From contig NZ_JALPRJ010000057.1 in assembly GCF_030464885.1 (NCBI RefSeq), positions 1-46,950 on the forward strand: a DNA stretch of 46,950 bases. Reading direction: 5' to 3'. The translations under genes were made by a program, and so were the position numbers. The stretch comes from Caballeronia sp. SEWSISQ10-4 2 (lineage in GTDB: Bacteria > Pseudomonadota > Gammaproteobacteria > Burkholderiales > Burkholderiaceae). A model generated the notes under the pieces. That model did not search any database and was not told the DNA's origin. It worked only from the letters and a program-made list of their open reading frames with translations. This document shows, one piece after another, positions 6,921 to 15,510 of this stretch. Each line of letters starts with the position of its first letter. Position 1 is the stretch's first letter.

Positions 6921-7185
6921 GCCCGATATCGCAATCCAGCGTTGCCAAGCGACCGTGAAAGCTTTATGTAAAGGCCCACTAGCGCGGCACGTGAGGATAC
7001 TAGCGACGGTCCTGCAGCGTGCGAAAAAACACACCTGAACACACCCTTGCATCTTTCTTTGGGCGACAGCCTGATTCGCGAGAAATATTTCGTAAGGCCA
7101 GGCCGAACCCTGCTTCTTATCTGCGCATCCCGGGCACCGGATCCAGCCGAGTATGAGTGAAAGGCCCATTCTTCTCGTGACAACA

Positions 7186-7740
7186 ATGACCCTCTTCAAG
7201 ACCGCTCTGATCACTGTGATTCTGTTAAGCAGTCCGCTTGCCGCCCACGCGACCAGCTTCGATTGCAAGCTTGGTCGCTCAGCCGCTGAAAAGCTGATTT
7301 GCCACAACCCCGATTTATCGAAGCTCGACGACGAGCTCGGAAAGCTCTATTGGAAAGCGCGCCGCGCGGTTGCCGACACACGTTCGTTCCGCACGGACAG
7401 CGACGCCAAATGGACTTGGCGAGAGATGCACTGTACGGACGAAACGTGCCTGACAACATGGTATTCCGGCCGGATAGAAGAGCTTCGACGGCTGGTCGAT
7501 GATCTGCAATCCATCTCGAAGCCCTCACCGGTTCGCACGGCCTCTGAGCAAGCGCTGCCGGAGCCCACGATCGCGATCGGTCAATGCACCGTCGCGCAGC
7601 CGGGCATGATTTCGCTTGATCACTGCAGATCGCTGATGAAAGCCAACATGCGCTGGAAATACGATGTCCATGGAGGCGACTGGTTCTGCGGAGTAGCCGT
7701 GCTTGACGAATCGAAATTGCCTAAGGTCGCCCTTCAGTGA
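7186..7740 (+). CDS. LprI-like secreted protein
   Basis: This is a secreted protein of about 184 residues. From the ATG at 7186 a typical Sec signal (MTLFKTALITVILL, cleavage after AAHA) precedes SFDCKLGRSAAEKLIC-x-NPDLSKLDDELGKLY. This Cys-containing helical start is characteristic of the LprI / DUF1311 family, some members of which inhibit lysozyme. Two further cysteines (HCTDETC) continue the family pattern. The C-terminal third (from about residue 125, QCTVAQPG to FCGVAVLDES) is not part of LprI and resembles no domain I can name. An upstream in-frame ATG at 7153 would spoil the signal peptide. It probably acts in the periplasm or envelope; inhibitor activity is only a family-level guess. 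It is followed by a hairpin. Confidence 0.7.
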   Translation: MTLFKTALITVILLSSPLAAHATSFDCKLGRSAAEKLICHNPDLSKLDDELGKLYWKARRAVADTRSFRTDSDAKWTWREMHCTDETCLTTWYSGRIEELRRLVDDLQSISKPSPVRTASEQALPEPTIAIGQCTVAQPGMISLDHCRSLMKANMRWKYDVHGGDWFCGVAVLDESKLPKVALQ

Positions 7741-7743
7741 GCG

Positions 7744-7782
7744 GCCACCTCGCCTGGGTGACAGTGTCGAAAACGAGGTGGC
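7744..7782 (+). terminator. Hairpin after the LprI-like gene
   Basis: GCCACCTCG (7744-7752) and CGAGGTGGC (7774-7782) form a perfect 9-bp stem with a 21-base loop, starting four bases after the stop at 7740. GTCTTATTC follows, which is only weakly T-rich. It is placed as a transcription terminator or mRNA-stabilising hairpin. Confidence 0.45.
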
Positions 7783-7911
7783 GTCTTATTCATCCCGTTT
7801 TCGGCCAGTCCATTATTTAATAATTTCAATACTCGCCCAGGTCATCGCGGCTTGGTGCGCGTATTTCCCAAGCCGGGTTCTTGCAGCCGCGAATAGACGA
7901 TTGACCTGGCT

Positions 7912-8400
7912 CTAGCGCCGGTGCATTCCTCCGAACGTGTGCATACCACCCATGCCGCCCATGCCACCGCTAAATCGTGGTCGCTCGCCGTGAAAGCCCG
8001 AGCCAATTGGCCCACCGACGCGCACATGATCCATTTGATGAAAATGGTGGAAATGAGAAAAGTGGTGGAAGTGATCCACGAAGATAAAACTCACGCCCGC
8101 ACCGAAGTAAAGAGGTGGCCCCCAATACCAGGGATCGGGATAGGGATAGACCGCGACCGGGTACATAAGCACGCTTCCGTCAGGGCTTTGCACGATCTGC
8201 CATGTACCGTCGCTTTGCAGGCATGCCCGTCCAACAACCTGCTGCATCGAACCATCTATCTCCGCCTGCCCTGCCACCGCCCGGCAATTGGTTCCAGGGT
8301 CGACGTTCGCCGCGACTGAATCGTCGTACGCTTGTGCAAGCACAGGCGCAGCAAAACCCATGGCGGCAAGCACTATTCCCAACCGAAGTAACTGACGCAT
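7912..8400 (-). CDS. Secreted His/Gly/Met-rich protein of unknown function
   Basis: This secreted protein of about 162 residues starts at the ATG at 8400, which has AGGAGG five bases upstream; two earlier in-frame ATGs are too close to or before that site. A Sec signal (MRQLLRLGIVLAAMGFAAPVLAQA) is followed by a domain with two cysteines (NCRAVAG and RACLQSDGTWQIV), typical of small exported proteins with a glycine-zipper or SH3-like neighbourhood. The C-terminal half holds YPYPDPWYWGPPLYFGAG, a striking His/Phe run near residues 108-123 (HFHHFSHFHHFH) and a Gly/Met-rich tail. The His-rich stretch could bind metal (Zn, Ni or Cu) in the periplasm. No known family is assigned, and no metal-transport neighbours are present. 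Confidence 0.62.
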   Translation of the reverse strand: MRQLLRLGIVLAAMGFAAPVLAQAYDDSVAANVDPGTNCRAVAGQAEIDGSMQQVVGRACLQSDGTWQIVQSPDGSVLMYPVAVYPYPDPWYWGPPLYFGAGVSFIFVDHFHHFSHFHHFHQMDHVRVGGPIGSGFHGERPRFSGGMGGMGGMHTFGGMHRR

Positions 8401-8688
8401 CATCGCCTCCTGCATGAACCCGGTCTATTGGCGCGTGCTCGTGTCGCAGCCATGGTCGTTCGCCAATCGCGTCGGGATACAAGGATTAAACGGTCGAACC
8501 CGCGCAAATATTCCCGCATCGCGCGAAACACGCTGTACGAGACATCTCCCGGAAATGGCGTGGGTTTATCGTGGAAATCCTTAGAGCGGGCAAACTTGGT
8601 AAACGCTTAATTTGGCATAAGCTTTATATCAGGCAACCTTTGTTGAGCCGGCGCCACCCTGTCCGCAAAAGACGCCGCTCTTACCGTG

Positions 8689-10143
8689 ATGGACCGCTAT
8701 TCGTCTCGCTTGCTTCACCCGGATGCCGTGCGCGAGCTTTCCGGCACAGCGGGGTTCCTGTTGCGCAAAGCGGTGGCGTTTCTAGCAGCATTGATGCTCT
8801 GCAGCGCCGCGGCTGCAAGCCCTGCCGTCGTGGTCATTCCGCTCAACGGCGCTGTCGGTCCCGCAAGCGCCGACTTTGTCGTTCGCGCGCTTTCTCGCGC
8901 GGCTGAAGAACACGCTCAACTCGCCGTTCTCGAAATCGATACGCCCGGCGGGCTCGACCCGTCGATGCGGTCGATCATCAAAGCCATCCTCTCGTCACCC
9001 GTTCCCGTTGCGGCGTTCATCGCTCCGGGAGGCGCACGGGCGGCCAGTGCGGGCACGTATATCGTCTATGCAAGTCACATTGCGGCAATGGCGCCGGGCA
9101 CTAATCTTGGCGCCGCCACGCCGATCCGTATCAGCGCGGGCGGGTCCACGGAACCATCATCGGCGGAACCCGGTCAGGCGAAGACAGACTCGGGCGCATC
9201 GGCTTCTTCTGGCCCGAGCACGGCATCCACCGAGACCACCAAGCAGGTGCAGGACGCCGCGGCCTACATACGCGGCCTCGCGCAACTGCGCGGCCGCAAC
9301 GCGCAATGGGGTGAACGTGCCGTTCGCGAAGCGGTCAGTCTCTCGGCCAGCGAAGCGCTCGCGCAGAACGTGATCGACCTGAACGCGTCCGATGTACCCG
9401 ACCTGCTCACGAAGCTCAACGGCCGGCATGTACGTACGATTACGGGCGATCATGTACTCGCCACGTCCGGCGCTGTGGTCGAGCCGATCCTGCCTGACTG
9501 GCGCAGCCGCTTTCTCGCGACCATCACCGACCCAAGCGTGGCGCTCATTCTCGTTACGATTGGCATGTACGGGCTGTTCTTCGAGTTTGCGAATCCCGGG
9601 CTTGCGTTGCCCGGCGTCGCGGGCGCAATCAGCCTGATGCTGGGTTTATTTGCGTTGCAGTTGCTGCCTGTCGACTTTGCCGGGCTCGGCCTGATTTTGC
9701 TTGGCATCGCCTTTCTCGTTGCGGAGATTTTTTTGCCGACGTTCGGCACGCTCGGCTTCGGCGGCATTGTCGCGTTCGCGATCGGCGCGCTCATGCTGTT
9801 CCATACCGATGTTCCCGGCTACGGCATTCCAGTCTCGCTAGTGATCGGCCTGACCGTCGCCACGGTGCTGTTTGTGTTTGTCGTTTCGAGCATCGCGCTG
9901 CGGGCACGCCGGCGTCCTGTTGTGAGTGGCGCGGAGGCGATGCTCGGCAGCATCGGTGAGATGCTGGAAGACATGCCGCCAAGCGACAGCGGCTGGGCTC
10001 GCGTGCACGGAGAACGATGGCGTGTGTGTTGCCACGAAGCCCCTGCACTGCTCGCGCGCGGGGAACGGGTGCGTGTTCTCGGACGTCACGGTCTCATGCT
10101 GACCGTGGCGCGGCTGGACGAGGTAAAACAAGGAGAAAAATAA
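8689..10143 (+). CDS. nfeD: NfeD-family membrane serine protease (ClpP class)
   Basis: This is a full-length NfeD protein, about 484 residues. A signal or anchor segment lies near residues 25-45, followed by a ClpP-like protease domain. The predicted nucleophile is Ser121 in GGARAASAGTYI, with Lys186 in TTKQVQDAAAYIRGLA as general base (numbered from an alternative GTG three bases upstream). Four to five hydrophobic helices follow (about 280-405), and the C-terminal 65 residues are the OB-fold NfeD domain. Known relatives cleave the C-terminal tail of the partner stomatin, and that partner is the next gene, whose start overlaps this stop by one base (TAATG). A low-complexity Ser/Ala insert at about 150-183 is unusual but common in Burkholderia. 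The start is uncertain by a few codons. Confidence 0.9.
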   Translation: MDRYSSRLLHPDAVRELSGTAGFLLRKAVAFLAALMLCSAAAASPAVVVIPLNGAVGPASADFVVRALSRAAEEHAQLAVLEIDTPGGLDPSMRSIIKAILSSPVPVAAFIAPGGARAASAGTYIVYASHIAAMAPGTNLGAATPIRISAGGSTEPSSAEPGQAKTDSGASASSGPSTASTETTKQVQDAAAYIRGLAQLRGRNAQWGERAVREAVSLSASEALAQNVIDLNASDVPDLLTKLNGRHVRTITGDHVLATSGAVVEPILPDWRSRFLATITDPSVALILVTIGMYGLFFEFANPGLALPGVAGAISLMLGLFALQLLPVDFAGLGLILLGIAFLVAEIFLPTFGTLGFGGIVAFAIGALMLFHTDVPGYGIPVSLVIGLTVATVLFVFVVSSIALRARRRPVVSGAEAMLGSIGEMLEDMPPSDSGWARVHGERWRVCCHEAPALLARGERVRVLGRHGLMLTVARLDEVKQGEK

Positions 10144-10916
10144 TGGCCGGTTTTACGTTTGGCTTCAGCGGTATCTTGCTTGCGCTTGTCATTCTCATCG
10201 TGTTCTCATCGATACGCATCTTTCGTGAATACGAACGCGGCGTCGTCTTCATGCTCGGCCGCTTCTGGAAGGTCAAGGGGCCGGGTCTCGTCCTCATCAT
10301 TCCAGCGGTACAGCAAGTAGTGAGAATGGATTTGCGTACCGTGGTCTTCGACGTGCCTCCGCAGGACGTCATCACTCGGGACAACGTGTCCGTGAAAGTG
10401 AATGCGGTTGTCTACTTTCGCGTAGTCGATCCGGAGAAGGCTGTGATTCAAGTCGCTCGCTTTCTGGACGCGACCAGCCAGTTGTCGCAAACGACCTTGC
10501 GCGCGATTCTCGGCAAGCATGAACTTGATGAGCTGCTTGCGGAACGCGAACGTCTCAACACGGACATTCAAAAGGTACTCGATGCGCAGACCGATGCATG
10601 GGGCATCAAGGTGTCGAACGTCGAGATCAAGGACGTCGACCTGAACGAGACCATGGTGCGGGCAATCGCCCGGCAAGCCGAAGCGGAGCGTGAACGGCGC
10701 GCCAAGATCATCCACGCGGAAGGCGAACTGCAAGCATCGGAAAAACTGCTGCAGGCAGCGCAAATGCTTGCGCAAGCACCGCAAGCCATGCAACTGCGCT
10801 ATCTGCAAACATTGACGACGATCGCCGGCGACAAGAATTCAACCATCGTTTTTCCGATGCCTATCGATTTGATCAGTTCGCTTCTTGAGCGGCTCAAGGG
10901 GCCGCCTCAAACTTGA
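10143..10916 (+). CDS. Slipin / stomatin-like SPFH protein
   Basis: This is a 257-residue membrane scaffold protein of the stomatin (SPFH) family. A single N-terminal membrane anchor (residues 4-24, LLALVILIVFSSI) is followed by the SPFH core: REYERGVVFMLGRFW, GPGLVLIIP, VVFDVPPQDVITRDNVSVKVNAVVYFRV, a helix with ARFLDATSQLSQTTLR, and LDELLAERERLN. A coiled coil rich in Ala/Glu (RQAEAERERRAKI and following) ends near residue 220. The start ATG at 10143 has AAGGAGA upstream and overlaps the nfeD stop, so the two are translationally coupled. NfeD and slipin pairs are known protease and substrate partners in bacteria and archaea and act in membrane microdomain maintenance. Nothing here is truncated. 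Confidence 0.92.
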   Translation: MAGFTFGFSGILLALVILIVFSSIRIFREYERGVVFMLGRFWKVKGPGLVLIIPAVQQVVRMDLRTVVFDVPPQDVITRDNVSVKVNAVVYFRVVDPEKAVIQVARFLDATSQLSQTTLRAILGKHELDELLAERERLNTDIQKVLDAQTDAWGIKVSNVEIKDVDLNETMVRAIARQAEAERERRAKIIHAEGELQASEKLLQAAQMLAQAPQAMQLRYLQTLTTIAGDKNSTIVFPMPIDLISSLLERLKGPPQT

Positions 10917-11029
10917 AGGTCTTGGTAGTGCGTTGACGACACGCTTAGGCCTCGTATTAATCGCCGGGGAGCTGGTGATTTTGTCTAAGGGCGGTCGGTG
11001 GGATGCGGGTTTTTTGGGTTAGTGCTCGG

Positions 11030-11185
11030 GGGATGCTGGGTTGCACGGGGTTTTCGGGCGTAATGGTCGGGGTCAATGCCGGGTTGCTGCTTTCGGCCTT
11101 AGCGGTCTGCGTGAGTTAGCTGATTTCTTTATCACTGTTAGCCACTGTGCGTGGCGGCACTTCATTTCTTTTTCCAACGCGGCGA
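11030..11185 (-). repeat. Dispersed intergenic repeat, copy 2
   Basis: The reverse complement of this block matches the first ~157 bases of the window at about 80-85%. It carries the same ordered landmarks, including GTGCCGCCACGCACAGTGGC at about 11138-11157. It lies between the slipin gene and the IS110 element. T- and G-rich DNA from about 10975 to 11030 (GGGTTTTTTGGGTT) may be a continuation of the same repeat. It is non-coding in all frames by composition. IS110 elements are known to target repeats of REP type, which fits this placement. Confidence 0.7.
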
Positions 11186-11225
11186 AAAAGAAACAGAAGC
11201 AAAGAAAACGCCTCCCAACAATCGG

Positions 11226-12460
11226 CTAGTAAGAAACGCTCCCCTTGAGGGCAACGGGTTGGACCGGACAGCCGAGGTCGGTCAGGCGTTTGAGCAGACG
11301 CTGGATAGTTTTGCCAGTGTCGTGGTGGCTGAAGTGGTCAGCTCCCAGGTCAGCGTATTCGACGCCGTCGCGCAGCATGTGGTACGCGGCCGTGAGCATC
11401 GAGGCCGCCACTGCCAGGATGGCCTTTTTCGCGCCGCGCCGGGCCTTGATGCGCAGGAACTGGGCGTGCAGGTAGCTGGTCCTGACACGCACCGCCGCCC
11501 AGGCGGCAGTGACCAGTGCCGTCTTTAGCCAGGTGCCGCTCTTGCGCACACGCGTGCTGCGGCGTTTGCCGGCGCTTTCGTCATTGCGCGGGCACAAGCC
11601 GGCCCAGGACACCAAGTGACCGGCATCCGGGAAACGCGTCATGTCGACGCCGATCTCCGCCAACAGGACCTGTGCGGTCAAGTTGCTAACCCCGGGCATG
11701 GTGGTCAGCAGGCGGGCGCGCTGTTGGATCGGCGCCAGCGCTTTTCCCACTGCGGCATCCAACTCTGCCAGCGTGTGCTCCAGTGCGCCGATGATGTCCA
11801 GGTGCAGCTTGAGCATCGTGCGGTGATGGTCGGTAATGCGCCCGCGCAGCGCCTCGCGCAATTCTGCGTTCTTTTTGCGCGCGGTGCCCTGGGCCAGCGC
11901 GGCCAGCCGTTCGGGGTTGTCTTCGCCGGCGACGATGGCCTTGAGCATGGCGCGCCCGCTGCAGCCCAGAACATCGGACAGCACGCTGCCTAGCTTGAGG
12001 TTGGCGTCCTCGAGTACCTTCTGGATGCGCAGGCTGTGCTGGGAGATCTCGCGCACGAGTTGTTTGCGCGTGCGCGTCAGATCGCGCAACTCTTGAATCG
12101 CCGCTGGCGGCACGAAGCTGGATCGGATCAGCCCGTGTGCGAGCAGATCGGCGATCCACATCGCGTCATTGACGTCGGTCTTGCGACCCGGCACGTTGCG
12201 GATATGCTGGGCGTTGGCCAGCACCAGCTCGAAGCGGCCCTCGAGGATGTGCCAGACCAGCTTCCAGTAGACCCCGGTGGCTTCCATTGCCACATGGGTG
12301 CACCCGTGGCCAGCCAGTCGGCCAGCGCCAGCAGTCCGGTGGTGGTGCTTTCGAAGCTTCGCACCTCGTGGTGTTCGGGCGCTGAAACACAGCGCACACA
12401 GGCCACGATGGTGTCCTTGTGCACGTCGAGTCCGGCGCAGCGTGGATAGAGTACCTGCAT
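11226..12460 (-). pseudogene. IS110-family transposase, frameshifted
   Basis: This is a DEDD transposase of the IS110 family, broken by a frameshift. The start ATG at 12460 has AGGAGG upstream. The first frame carries LDVHKDTIVACVR (catalytic Asp) through LLALADWLATG. The second frame continues as GCTHVAMEATGVYW (catalytic Glu), then KTDVNDAMW (two catalytic Asp) and RKQLVREISQ. The C-terminal transposase domain follows: MPGVSNLTAQVLLAEIG, then SWAGLCPRNDESAGKRR and further residues to the stop at 11226. The join lies near 12295-12310, where one base is missing relative to a continuous frame. IS110 elements do not normally use programmed frameshifting, so this is a likely inactivating mutation or a sequencing error. 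All catalytic residues are otherwise present. Confidence 0.88.
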
Positions 12461-12720
12461 GGGACCTCCTACCAGAGTCAATGGCAGCGGCAGCAACCCC
12501 CGTTATCGAACTCTAGTAAGCGTGCTCCACGGGTGTCATCACCCGTGGTCACAATCCGGGGTGCGCGCAGGGCTGCGGGTCCAACTAGTTAACGGGCTCG
12601 GGGCACCAAGCACGACGCCGACCTCGTTACCGCTGCAAAACTAGCTTATCCCATCGCGCGGCGACACGCCGCTCGCAAGTCCGTTTCATCCTCCGGGGAC
12701 GGGCTCGCACGATGAACAAC
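12461..12720 (-). ncRNA. Candidate IS110 bridge-RNA region
   Basis: This 260-base segment directly upstream of the transposase start is where IS110-type elements encode their bridge RNA in the left end. It has no open frame of note and contains a perfect 9-bp stem with a 4-base loop, CCACGGGTG-TCAT-CACCCGTGG (12527-12548). Further GC-rich complementary stretches (for example CGCGCGGCGACACGCC near 12655-12670) occur. The promoter, the ends and the target- and donor-binding loops cannot be assigned from sequence alone. Its RNA nature is inferred from family knowledge and position, not demonstrated. Confidence 0.4.
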
Positions 12721-13008
12721 TAGTTAGTGTCCCTAGCGTGCAGGCCTCACTTTTTGGCACCTGATAGCACGGTGCTCGCCAGACTCGATAGTGTTTGAAC
12801 CCCTCCTTCTCCGAACACCGATACCCACACGCTTCGCCACCAGTGACTGAACGTGCCCAAGGGACACCCCGCGCTATCCGCTAGGTCGATATGCCCAGGA
12901 TGAAAACCAAACGATCCCGCCGGACCACATCAGCCGCTATCCAGCAGCGTGTTCGCGTTCACATGTCGCCTCGGTTTGTCGTTACGTTCATTCAGGACCT
13001 GAATCGCC
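12721..13008. other. Non-coding flank of the IS110 element
   Basis: I see no gene in this stretch between the IS left flank and the LVIVD gene. It reads like continuing intergenic repeat DNA of the same genome-specific kind as at 11030-11185, judged by composition only. Short open frames are not protein-like. Confidence 0.4.
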
Positions 13009-14268
13009 TCAAGCCTGGAACTCGAGAATGTAGAGACCGCCGTTGTAGTCGGTCGAGTAAACCAGCCCCTCTGCATCGACGAATACATCGGAAGACTGGA
13101 TGACATTAGGCCGGTTCGGACGGTGATCCATCAAGCGTACCGGCTGCGGCGGCACAAACGCCGCGACCTCAACTGGCCGATACGGATCGCTGACATCGAA
13201 TGCTCGCACGCCCGCGTTCTGATAGGTCGCAAAGATCAGTTGAGAACTGACGAAGCTGCCCGGCCGGTTCTCGTGCAGGTTGTGCGGACCGAAGTGACCG
13301 GGCTTCTGCCGGTACCCGGTCTCGCGCGGTCCGGGAAACGTCGAGATGCTCACAGGATTGGAAGGCTCGCGGACATCGAATAGCCAGATGAATTTTTCAC
13401 CGTCCTCCTGATGATCGAGTACCGCCTCATCGAGTATGACCAGCAGATCGCGGTCAGGCAAAGGCAGGCAGTTGTGCGTGCCGCCGCCGAACGGCGGTGA
13501 CCAGTTGCGGTGCGCGATCAGCTTCGGTGCGCTGCGGTCGGCCACGTCGAGCATGACAAGACCTGCGTCGCGCCATGCGCAATAAGCGGTGTCTCCGTGC
13601 ACGATCGGATGATGCAAACCGTAGCGCCGTTCCGCCGGCCATGATGGCGTTTCGCCGGCGGCAACATGCATGCCGGGTAGCCAGAAACGCCCCGCTTCGC
13701 GTGGATGGCATGGGTCCGACATGTCGATCGTGATGAAGATGTAATCTGAAAATCCGTCGAGCAGCGCCGACGCGTACGCCCAGCGTCCGCCCGTATACCA
13801 AACCCTGTGGATGCCGCCGCCTTCGACCGGCATAAAGCCGATCTCACGCGGCGCATCGCCTCGCGAAATGTCGTACACCGCGAGGCCCGCGCGCCAGTTG
13901 CGCACGCCCGCCGAGCGTTGCGCAGTGCCGACTTTCTTGCCGAGCGCGCCTTGATAGTACGCCCGCTCGTCCTGGAACTCGGTAGCCGCGAACATGTCCT
14001 TGGCGTTGATGACAAGCAGCAGGTTGTCATGCGTCTGCAAGTGGATGTTCCATGTGTTCGGCGGTGCCGGCACATAAGCGACGGTCGCGGGCCGGCGCGG
14101 GTCGCGCACATCCACGACACTGAAGCCCTTCGAGAACATGTGACCAATGTAGGCGTACCCGCGATGCACCATCAGTTGCACACCGTCAGCACGGCCGCCT
14201 TGGTCGCTATGGCCAATCAATCGCATATTGCGAGCAAAATCGGGAACAGGTAATTGAGTGTCAGTCAT
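13009..14268 (-). CDS. LVIVD-repeat beta-propeller protein
   Basis: This 419-residue protein has repeats of the LVIVD / seven-bladed propeller type. Recurrent units contain a D-V/I-x-D-P pattern: FSVVDVRDPRRP near residue 49, FITIDMSDPCHP near 180, LVMLDVADRSAP near 233, WLFDVREPSNP near 291, RAFDVSDPYRP near 354, and the C-terminal GLYILEF. There is no signal peptide, so it is probably cytoplasmic or exported by another route. It lies 105 bases downstream of the sugar-binding-protein gene on the same strand and may be the last gene of that operon. Functions of this family are poorly known; lactonase-like or scaffold roles have been suggested for propellers of this kind. Its start has no clear ribosome site. 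The coupling to sugar uptake is inference. Confidence 0.78.
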   Translation of the reverse strand: MTDTQLPVPDFARNMRLIGHSDQGGRADGVQLMVHRGYAYIGHMFSKGFSVVDVRDPRRPATVAYVPAPPNTWNIHLQTHDNLLLVINAKDMFAATEFQDERAYYQGALGKKVGTAQRSAGVRNWRAGLAVYDISRGDAPREIGFMPVEGGGIHRVWYTGGRWAYASALLDGFSDYIFITIDMSDPCHPREAGRFWLPGMHVAAGETPSWPAERRYGLHHPIVHGDTAYCAWRDAGLVMLDVADRSAPKLIAHRNWSPPFGGGTHNCLPLPDRDLLVILDEAVLDHQEDGEKFIWLFDVREPSNPVSISTFPGPRETGYRQKPGHFGPHNLHENRPGSFVSSQLIFATYQNAGVRAFDVSDPYRPVEVAAFVPPQPVRLMDHRPNRPNVIQSSDVFVDAEGLVYSTDYNGGLYILEFQA

Positions 14269-14373
14269 AGCTGGATCATGAGTTCAAGAGTTCTGCTGTT
14301 CCTGGATACACGCTGCTCGCGCATGAGCACACGGAGCATCGGTATCCGATACGGACTACCAACTTCTGAGCTG

Positions 14374-15480
14374 TTATTTCACGCCCCAGATGCGTCGATA
14401 CGCATCGCGATAGTGATTGTCCGGGTCATAGCGATTCGTCTTCCCCCCATCGAATGCAATATCGGTCGCCGTGACCAGATGCACCGGCGCCGTATAGCCG
14501 CTCACCGGCACCGCGTCAAACGCGCGGTTCAGTTCGTCGACCGCCTGCCAGCCGTGCAGTGAAACAGGTTCGGCAACGGTAGCCGCCTGATATTCGCCGT
14601 TGCGGATACGCTGGAACGCCGACTCGCTGCCATTGCCCGCCGAGACGCCAAGCAACGGCCCTGAACCCTTGTAGCCAGCCTGCTGCAACGCGGGCGACAT
14701 GAAATCGAAGGGCAAGTCGTTGATCGTCAGCGCCCATGTCCACTTTGCGCCGTAGCGTTGCAGCATGGTCGAAGTGAGTTGCGGCAGGCGCGTCGCGGTG
14801 TCGGATAGCGGCGTGTCTTCTATCTTCAGCAACTGGCAGCCGGTGCACTTCTTGACCAGGTCGGCCATTGCGTTGGATTTGGCGGTCGCGATCTCATAGG
14901 TGGAGTCCGTGAAGATGACCACGCCCGCTTTGCCGTTCGACTGCGCGATGACGTACATAACCGCCGCTTTCGCCACGTCGAGCGGGTCCGTCGCGAGGTT
15001 GGTGACGAACCCTTCCTGCGGAGCGGGTCCGGGCTTCGGCAGCGAATGCCAGCCCACGATCTTGATACCGCGTGCCACTGCCTGATGGATCAGTGACGCC
15101 TGCTCTCTCGCGTCCACACTGCCGAGCACGATGCCATCCGGTTTGAGCGCGATAGCCTGGTTCATCGCCGCCGAGCGTCCGGAGATGGAACCCTGACCGT
15201 CGATCAATCGAAACGTCCAGCCCATCGCGCTTGCCGCTTCCTTGACGCCTTCAGCCACGCCACGCGGTCCGCTGTCGCGTTGGTCCGCCGATACGAACAC
15301 GATTGTCTTGCCGTGCTGCGCGGTAGGGCCGGTGGTCGGGCCGCCCCACGGTTGGCCGGACTTCGTGGCCTCCTCGGTGTATGCCTTCGCTTCGGCAAGA
15401 AAGGTGTCGTCTGTATGTGCGCTCAGTGCGGAAGATGCAACCAGCGCGACACAAAGGGGGGTGATCAGGCGGTGCTTCAT
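14374..15480 (-). CDS. Sugar ABC transporter substrate-binding protein
   Basis: This is a periplasmic binding protein of the ribose/galactose type (Peripla_BP_4), 368 residues. A Sec signal covers residues 1-21 (MKHRLITPLCVALVASSALSA). Then come KTIVFVSADQRDSGPRGV, where the fold starts, DGIVLGSVDA near 115, GIKIVGWHS near 138, KAGVVIFTDSTYEIATAKSNA near 185, and a C-terminal lobe with QAATVAEPVSLHGWQAVDELNRAF. The ribosome site AGGAG lies six bases before the ATG. It is the third gene of the operon after the ATPase and permease. A roughly 20-residue extension after the signal (up to the PWGGPTTGP segment) is longer than usual. The ligand cannot be told from sequence; a pentose or sugar derivative is plausible. 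Confidence 0.88.
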   Translation of the reverse strand: MKHRLITPLCVALVASSALSAHTDDTFLAEAKAYTEEATKSGQPWGGPTTGPTAQHGKTIVFVSADQRDSGPRGVAEGVKEAASAMGWTFRLIDGQGSISGRSAAMNQAIALKPDGIVLGSVDAREQASLIHQAVARGIKIVGWHSLPKPGPAPQEGFVTNLATDPLDVAKAAVMYVIAQSNGKAGVVIFTDSTYEIATAKSNAMADLVKKCTGCQLLKIEDTPLSDTATRLPQLTSTMLQRYGAKWTWALTINDLPFDFMSPALQQAGYKGSGPLLGVSAGNGSESAFQRIRNGEYQAATVAEPVSLHGWQAVDELNRAFDAVPVSGYTAPVHLVTATDIAFDGGKTNRYDPDNHYRDAYRRIWGVK

Positions 15481-15510
15481 GGTGTCTCCTGTTGGTTATA
15501 TAAGTCTCGT

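Larger units (their letters stand above)
11200..12720 (-). mobile_element. IS110-family insertion sequence (boundaries approximate)
   Basis: The element consists of a minus-strand IS110 transposase (11226-12460, frameshifted) and a non-coding segment upstream of it. IS110 elements lack clear terminal inverted repeats and target-site duplications, and none can be seen here. The limits are set by the transposase stop on one side and the change in sequence character near 12720 on the other. A short CTAGT occurs at both margins (11226-11230 and 12720-12724) and may mark the junctions, but such a short match can be chance. It abuts the dispersed repeat at 11030-11185. Confidence 0.6.

Noticed and set aside
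6912..7307. Minus-strand frame of 131 codons overlapping the LprI-like gene start
   Set aside because: It overlaps the conserved upstream element and the signal peptide of a better-supported gene, has no ribosome site, and its composition is not convincing.
12461..13008. Possible tRNA or riboswitch in the IS110 flank
   Set aside because: The hairpin at 12527-12548 is isolated; there is no acceptor stem, T-loop or aptamer core.
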